NCBI GenBank assembly: GCA_002504495.1
Contig: DATC01000049.1
Coordinates: forward strand, 29,387-55,143
From: Methanomassiliicoccaceae archaeon UBA537
GTDB taxonomy: Archaea; Thermoplasmatota; Thermoplasmata; Methanomassiliicoccales; Methanomethylophilaceae
DNA: 25,757 nucleotides
Reading direction: 5' to 3'
Part shown: piece by piece, positions 22,875 through 25,757 of the stretch
Numbering within the stretch: the first letter of the stretch is position 1
Layout of the letters: each line of letters starts with the position of its first letter
Notes under the pieces: model-generated
The model's input: the letters and a program-made list of their open reading frames with translations, nothing else
What the model was told of the DNA's origin: nothing
Databases searched by the model: none
Program-made: the position numbers and the translations under genes

Positions 22875-25403
22875 ATGGACGGAGAGAAGAAGCTCATAAT
22901 CCAGCCCATAGAGAGCGAGATGCAGCGCTCCTACATCGACTATTCCATGAGCGTCATAGTCGGTCGCGCCCTCCCGGACGTCCGCGATGGTCTCAAGCCG
23001 GTGCATAGGAAGATAATGTACGCCATGAACAGCCTCGGGCTGCAGTACAACCGTCCCCACAAGAAGTCCGCAACCGTGGTGGGAGAGGTCCTGGGAAAGT
23101 ACCATCCCCATGGGGACTCGGCGGCGTACGAGGCCATGGTGAGGATGGCGCAGCCCTTCTCGCTCAGGTACCCGCTTGTCGACGGACAGGGAAACTTCGG
23201 TTCCGTGGACGGGGACTCCGCCGCCGCCATGCGTTACACCGAGGCCAGGCTGACCAAGATGGCCAGCGACCTGATGGCCGATCTGGACAAGGACACGGTC
23301 GACATGGTGGACAACTACGACGGGTTTCTCAAGGAGCCGTCCGTCATGCCTTCCAAGTTCCCGAACCTGCTGGTCAACGGATCCGACGGTATCGCTGTCG
23401 GAATGGCGACCAAGATGCCTCCGCACAATCTGCGCGAGGTATGCGACGCCATCATGTATCAGGTCGACCACCCGGACGCCACCCTGGAGGAGCTGATGCA
23501 GTTCATCAAGGGTCCCGATTTCCCGACAGGCGGCACGATCTACGGCCTCGCCGGCATACGCTCCGCATATCAGACCGGACGCGGAAGGCTCAGGGTCAGG
23601 TCGAACACGCACATCGAGGAGATGTCCAACGGCAAGGAGAGGATCATCGTCGACGAGATCCCCTACCAGGTCAACAAGGCCCTGCTGATAGAGCAGATCG
23701 CCGACCGCGTCAAGAACAAGGAGATCGAGGGGATCACCGACCTCCGCGATGAATCGGACCGTCACGGGATGCGCATAGTAATCGAGCTCCACAAGGACGC
23801 CATGTCGCAGGTCGTCCTGGAGAACCTGTTCAAGAAGACCAACATGGAGATCACCTACGGGGTGATCAACATCGCCCTCGTGGACAACAAGCCCACCACG
23901 CTCAGCCTCCATGCGCTGATAGGCCACTACATCGACCACCGCAGGTCCGTAGTCGTCAGGCGCACCCGGTACGATCTGGAGCAGGCCGCCAAGCGCTTCC
24001 ATATCCTCGAGGGGCTGATGAAGGCCCTGGACATGCTCGATCAGACCATCGCCCTGATCCGCGGGTCCGAGGACGCGGAATCCGCCAGCACCGGTCTGCA
24101 GGAGCTCCTGGAGATCGATGCCGAGCAGGCCAAGGCCATCCTCGACATGAGGCTCCAGAAGCTCACGGGGCTGGAGATCACCACCCTCAGGCAGGAGTAC
24201 GACGACCTGATCAGGACCATGGACGACCTGAAGGACATCCTGGCCCGCGACGAGAGGGTCATGGGGATCATCAAGTCCGAACTGAAGGAGATGGAGGAGA
24301 CCTACGGCGACGAGCGCAGGACCGCCATCGATCCCAATCCCATCGACTCCGACGAGGAGGACCTCATTCCGAGGGAGCAGGTGGTCATCACCGTCTCGGC
24401 GGACAGCTACATCAAGCGCATCCCGCTCAGCACGTACAGGCAGCAGGCCCGCGGAGGCGTGGGCGTCACGGCCATGCAGACCAAGGACGAGGACTACGTC
24501 GCCGCCATGTTCGTCACGTCCTCCCACGACTACGTGATGTTCCTCACCAATCGCGGCCGTCTCCTGTGGCTCAAGGCCTATAGGATACCGGAGGGCAGCA
24601 GGCAGTCCAAGGGTAAGCCGATCGTCAATCTGCTTCCCGGCCTCGAGGAGGGCGAGAGGGTCATCAACTCCATATGCGCGTCCGAATTCTCCGACGACCG
24701 CTATCTGGTGTTCTGCACTCGCAACGGCCTGATCAAGAGGACCGTGATGTCCGCGTACGGCAACGTCCGCGCCAAGGGCATCAAGGCCATCAAGATGGAC
24801 GAGGGCGACGAACTCATCGAGATCCAGATCGCATCCGACGATGACGAGATCATGATCGCGTCCGCGGAGGGACAGGCCGTCAGGTTCGACTGCTCGGACG
24901 CCAGGGCCACAGGCAGGGACACCATGGGAGTCAAGGCGATGACCCTGAACGATGGCGATCGCGTAGTGTCCATGGCTGTCGTCAGGCCCGGAGACAGGCT
25001 TCTGACGGTCACCGAGAACGGCTACGGCAAGATCTCGGATGTCGACAGCTACAGGAAGACCCGTCGCGGAGGGAAGGGAGTCATAACCATCAAGACCGAC
25101 GAGAGGAACGGCAAGGTGGTGGGAGTCAGGAAGGTCGATGCAGGAGATCAGCTGATGCTCACCACGACCTCCGGCAAGACCATACGCATGGACGCCGACG
25201 AGATCAGGGAGACCGGACGCAACGCGAAGGGCGTCAGGATCATCGATGCGCGCGACGGCGACAAGGTGATTGCTGTGGAGCCCGTCATGAGCGAGGAGCA
25301 GGAGCAGGAGATCGAGGAGGCTGCTCCTTCCGAACCCGTCGCGGTTCCCGAGATCGAGGATATCGGCATCGACGACACCGGCGGGGAGGACGGGGACCTC
25401 TGA
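22875..25403 (+). CDS. gyrA: DNA gyrase subunit A
   Basis: The product is 842 residues from ATG 22875; a GTG at 22866 is an alternative overlapping gyrB. The breakage-reunion domain has catalytic Tyr121 (AAMRYTEARL; E. coli Y122). The quinolone-pocket Ser is kept as S82 (HPHGDSAAYE), and Glu86 replaces E. coli Asp87. The C-terminal beta-pinwheel wraps DNA. The blade-1 GyrA-box, QRRGGKG in E. coli, reads QARGGVG here (about 522-530). An RRGGKG motif occurs instead in the last blade (about 731), where E. coli has SRATKG. The acidic tail of ~35 residues (EEQEQEIEEAAP onward) may modulate wrapping. ParC is excluded by pairing with gyrB and the full pinwheel. A UUCG hairpin follows the stop. Confidence 0.96.
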   Translation: MDGEKKLIIQPIESEMQRSYIDYSMSVIVGRALPDVRDGLKPVHRKIMYAMNSLGLQYNRPHKKSATVVGEVLGKYHPHGDSAAYEAMVRMAQPFSLRYPLVDGQGNFGSVDGDSAAAMRYTEARLTKMASDLMADLDKDTVDMVDNYDGFLKEPSVMPSKFPNLLVNGSDGIAVGMATKMPPHNLREVCDAIMYQVDHPDATLEELMQFIKGPDFPTGGTIYGLAGIRSAYQTGRGRLRVRSNTHIEEMSNGKERIIVDEIPYQVNKALLIEQIADRVKNKEIEGITDLRDESDRHGMRIVIELHKDAMSQVVLENLFKKTNMEITYGVINIALVDNKPTTLSLHALIGHYIDHRRSVVVRRTRYDLEQAAKRFHILEGLMKALDMLDQTIALIRGSEDAESASTGLQELLEIDAEQAKAILDMRLQKLTGLEITTLRQEYDDLIRTMDDLKDILARDERVMGIIKSELKEMEETYGDERRTAIDPNPIDSDEEDLIPREQVVITVSADSYIKRIPLSTYRQQARGGVGVTAMQTKDEDYVAAMFVTSSHDYVMFLTNRGRLLWLKAYRIPEGSRQSKGKPIVNLLPGLEEGERVINSICASEFSDDRYLVFCTRNGLIKRTVMSAYGNVRAKGIKAIKMDEGDELIEIQIASDDDEIMIASAEGQAVRFDCSDARATGRDTMGVKAMTLNDGDRVVSMAVVRPGDRLLTVTENGYGKISDVDSYRKTRRGGKGVITIKTDERNGKVVGVRKVDAGDQLMLTTTSGKTIRMDADEIRETGRNAKGVRIIDARDGDKVIAVEPVMSEEQEQEIEEAAPSEPVAVPEIEDIGIDDTGGEDGDL

Positions 25404-25409
25404 CTCCGA

Positions 25410-25429
25410 GGCCGGGCTTCGGCCCGGCC
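25410..25429 (+). terminator. UUCG tetraloop hairpin after gyrA
   Basis: GGCCGGGC-TTCG-GCCCGGCC is a perfect 8-bp stem closed by a very stable TTCG loop, six bases after the gyrA stop. No T-run follows, so it may protect the 3' end rather than terminate alone. Confidence 0.6.
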
Positions 25430-25438
25430 GAACCCAAC

Positions 25439-25449
25439 AATTATAAAGG
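25439..25449 (+). promoter_or_regulatory. TATA box for tRNA-Phe
   Basis: AATTATAAAGG is centred about 29 bases before the first tRNA base, so the tRNA has its own promoter after the gyrA hairpin. Confidence 0.6.
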
Positions 25450-25472
25450 GGCTGTCTATAGGGACGCTCAAC

Positions 25473-25548
25473 GCCGTGGTAACTCAGTTGGGAGAGTGCA
25501 AGACTGAAGATCTTGAAGTCGCTGGTTCGAGCCCGGCTCACGGCACCA
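25473..25548 (+). tRNA. tRNA-Phe (anticodon GAA), CCA encoded
   Basis: The acceptor stem is GCCGTGG/TCACGGC (last pair G-T) and the D arm contains ACTCAGTTGGGAGAGT. The anticodon stem CAAGA/TCTTG has loop CTGAAGA with anticodon GAA at 25506-25508. The T stem is GCTGG/CCGGC with loop TTCGAGC. The discriminator is A, followed by a genomically encoded CCA (25546-25548). Confidence 0.95.
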
Positions 25549-25578
25549 TGACTCTTCTTCCATCATCAGAGGTCGTCC

Positions 25579-25752
25579 ATGGACGACGTCGTGTTCATCG
25601 ATATCCGCACATGCGAGCTCTCGCTGTCGCAGGCTCTGGCGGAGATCGAGCGCATACGTGCGGAGAATCCCGACTACGACATATTCATGGACGGCGACCG
25701 CTACGCGATCGTCGGACGCAGGAGGATCCATCGATGGGACGCGGAAGGATAA
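25579..25752 (+). CDS. Small hypothetical protein (57 residues)
   Basis: The ORF begins ATG 25579 after GAGGT (25569-25573, five bases upstream) and ends TAA 25750-25752. The product starts MDDVVFIDIRTCELSL, contains a helix-like stretch SQALAEIERIRAENP, then DYDIFMDGDRYAIVGRRR and ends WDAEG. Third positions are GC-rich like the neighbouring genes, and a Shine-Dalgarno is present, so it is probably real. The beta-alpha-beta pattern with a DGDRYAIVGR hairpin suggests a compact folded protein. I do not recognise the family and assign no function. It follows tRNA-Phe, and the window ends five bases after it. Confidence 0.65.
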   Translation: MDDVVFIDIRTCELSLSQALAEIERIRAENPDYDIFMDGDRYAIVGRRRIHRWDAEG

Positions 25753-25757
25753 CGATC

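Noticed and set aside
22599..25541. 980-codon minus-strand frame antisense to gyrA
   Set aside because: It is a shadow of gyrA: repetitive GL/VD/H-rich composition and no motif, while the plus strand encodes complete gyrase.
1..25757. CRISPR arrays, insertion sequences, prophage genes
   Set aside because: No spaced short repeat series, transposase or integrase frame, or phage structural genes were seen.

Overview
The window looks like a chromosome segment of a methylotrophic methanogenic archaeon of the order Methanomassiliicoccales (Methanomethylophilus-like). The strongest evidence is a trimethylamine methyltransferase gene (mttB) whose frame is interrupted by one in-frame TAG at the pyrrolysine position, followed directly by its corrinoid protein gene mttC. 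Other archaeal signs are an NMD3-type ribosome-biogenesis protein, TATA boxes about 25 bases before start codons (leaderless genes), and archaeal-type regulators. A bacterial-type gyrBA operon is also present, as in many euryarchaea. Coding DNA is GC-rich with G/C third positions, which creates many long antisense shadow frames. The regulatory gaps around mttB and marR are sharply AT-rich.

Layout. 1-2373 (+): a 5'-truncated NMD3-like sequence runs without a stop into the alpha subunit of a two-subunit class I fumarase, followed by the beta subunit. 2318-3262 (-): a membrane-anchored surface protein with carboxypeptidase-regulatory-like repeats. 3365-8761 (+): a very large Lhr helicase with a bacterial-style C-terminal half made of winged helices and an AlkZ-like core. 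8824-9207 (+): a small HTH regulator. 9147-9983 (-): an OGG1-type 8-oxoguanine glycosylase. 10147-11427 (+): a Fic protein with a C-terminal winged helix, bracketed by a 35-base near-perfect direct repeat. 11432-14409 (-): chlI and chlD chelatase ATPase subunits, probably for cobalt insertion into corrinoids. 14410-14747: AT-rich divergent control region. 14748-16915 (+): mttB-mttC. 16916-17196: two terminator hairpins, two AT palindromes and a candidate structured RNA. 17197-19359 (+): a MarR-type regulator, then a flavodoxin-like protein overlapping an endonuclease IV-like TIM barrel. 19396-19467: tRNA-Thr(CGT). 19539-20837 (-): thiC. 20890-20930: alternating purine-pyrimidine tract. 20953-25403 (+): gyrB-gyrA. 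25473-25548: tRNA-Phe(GAA). 25579-25752 (+): a 57-residue hypothetical protein.

How the parts may work together. MttB demethylates trimethylamine onto the corrinoid of MttC. ChlI/ChlD, transcribed divergently from the same control region, could feed cobalt into that corrinoid. The promoter regions of mttB, marR and the flavodoxin gene share AT-rich sequence blocks, so the MarR protein is a reasonable candidate local regulator of methylamine use. No pyl genes (pylS, pylT, pylBCD), no CobN and no MtbA/RamA are in the window, so those must be elsewhere. TAG is not used as a stop by any gene annotated here.

The most unusual items are the shared promoter blocks with a hairpin whose loop carries an anti-Shine-Dalgarno motif, the repeat-bracketed fic gene, the Z-DNA-type tract abutting the gyrB TATA box, the swapped GyrA-box motif, the duplicated winged-helix module in Lhr, and the NMD3-fumarase frame.
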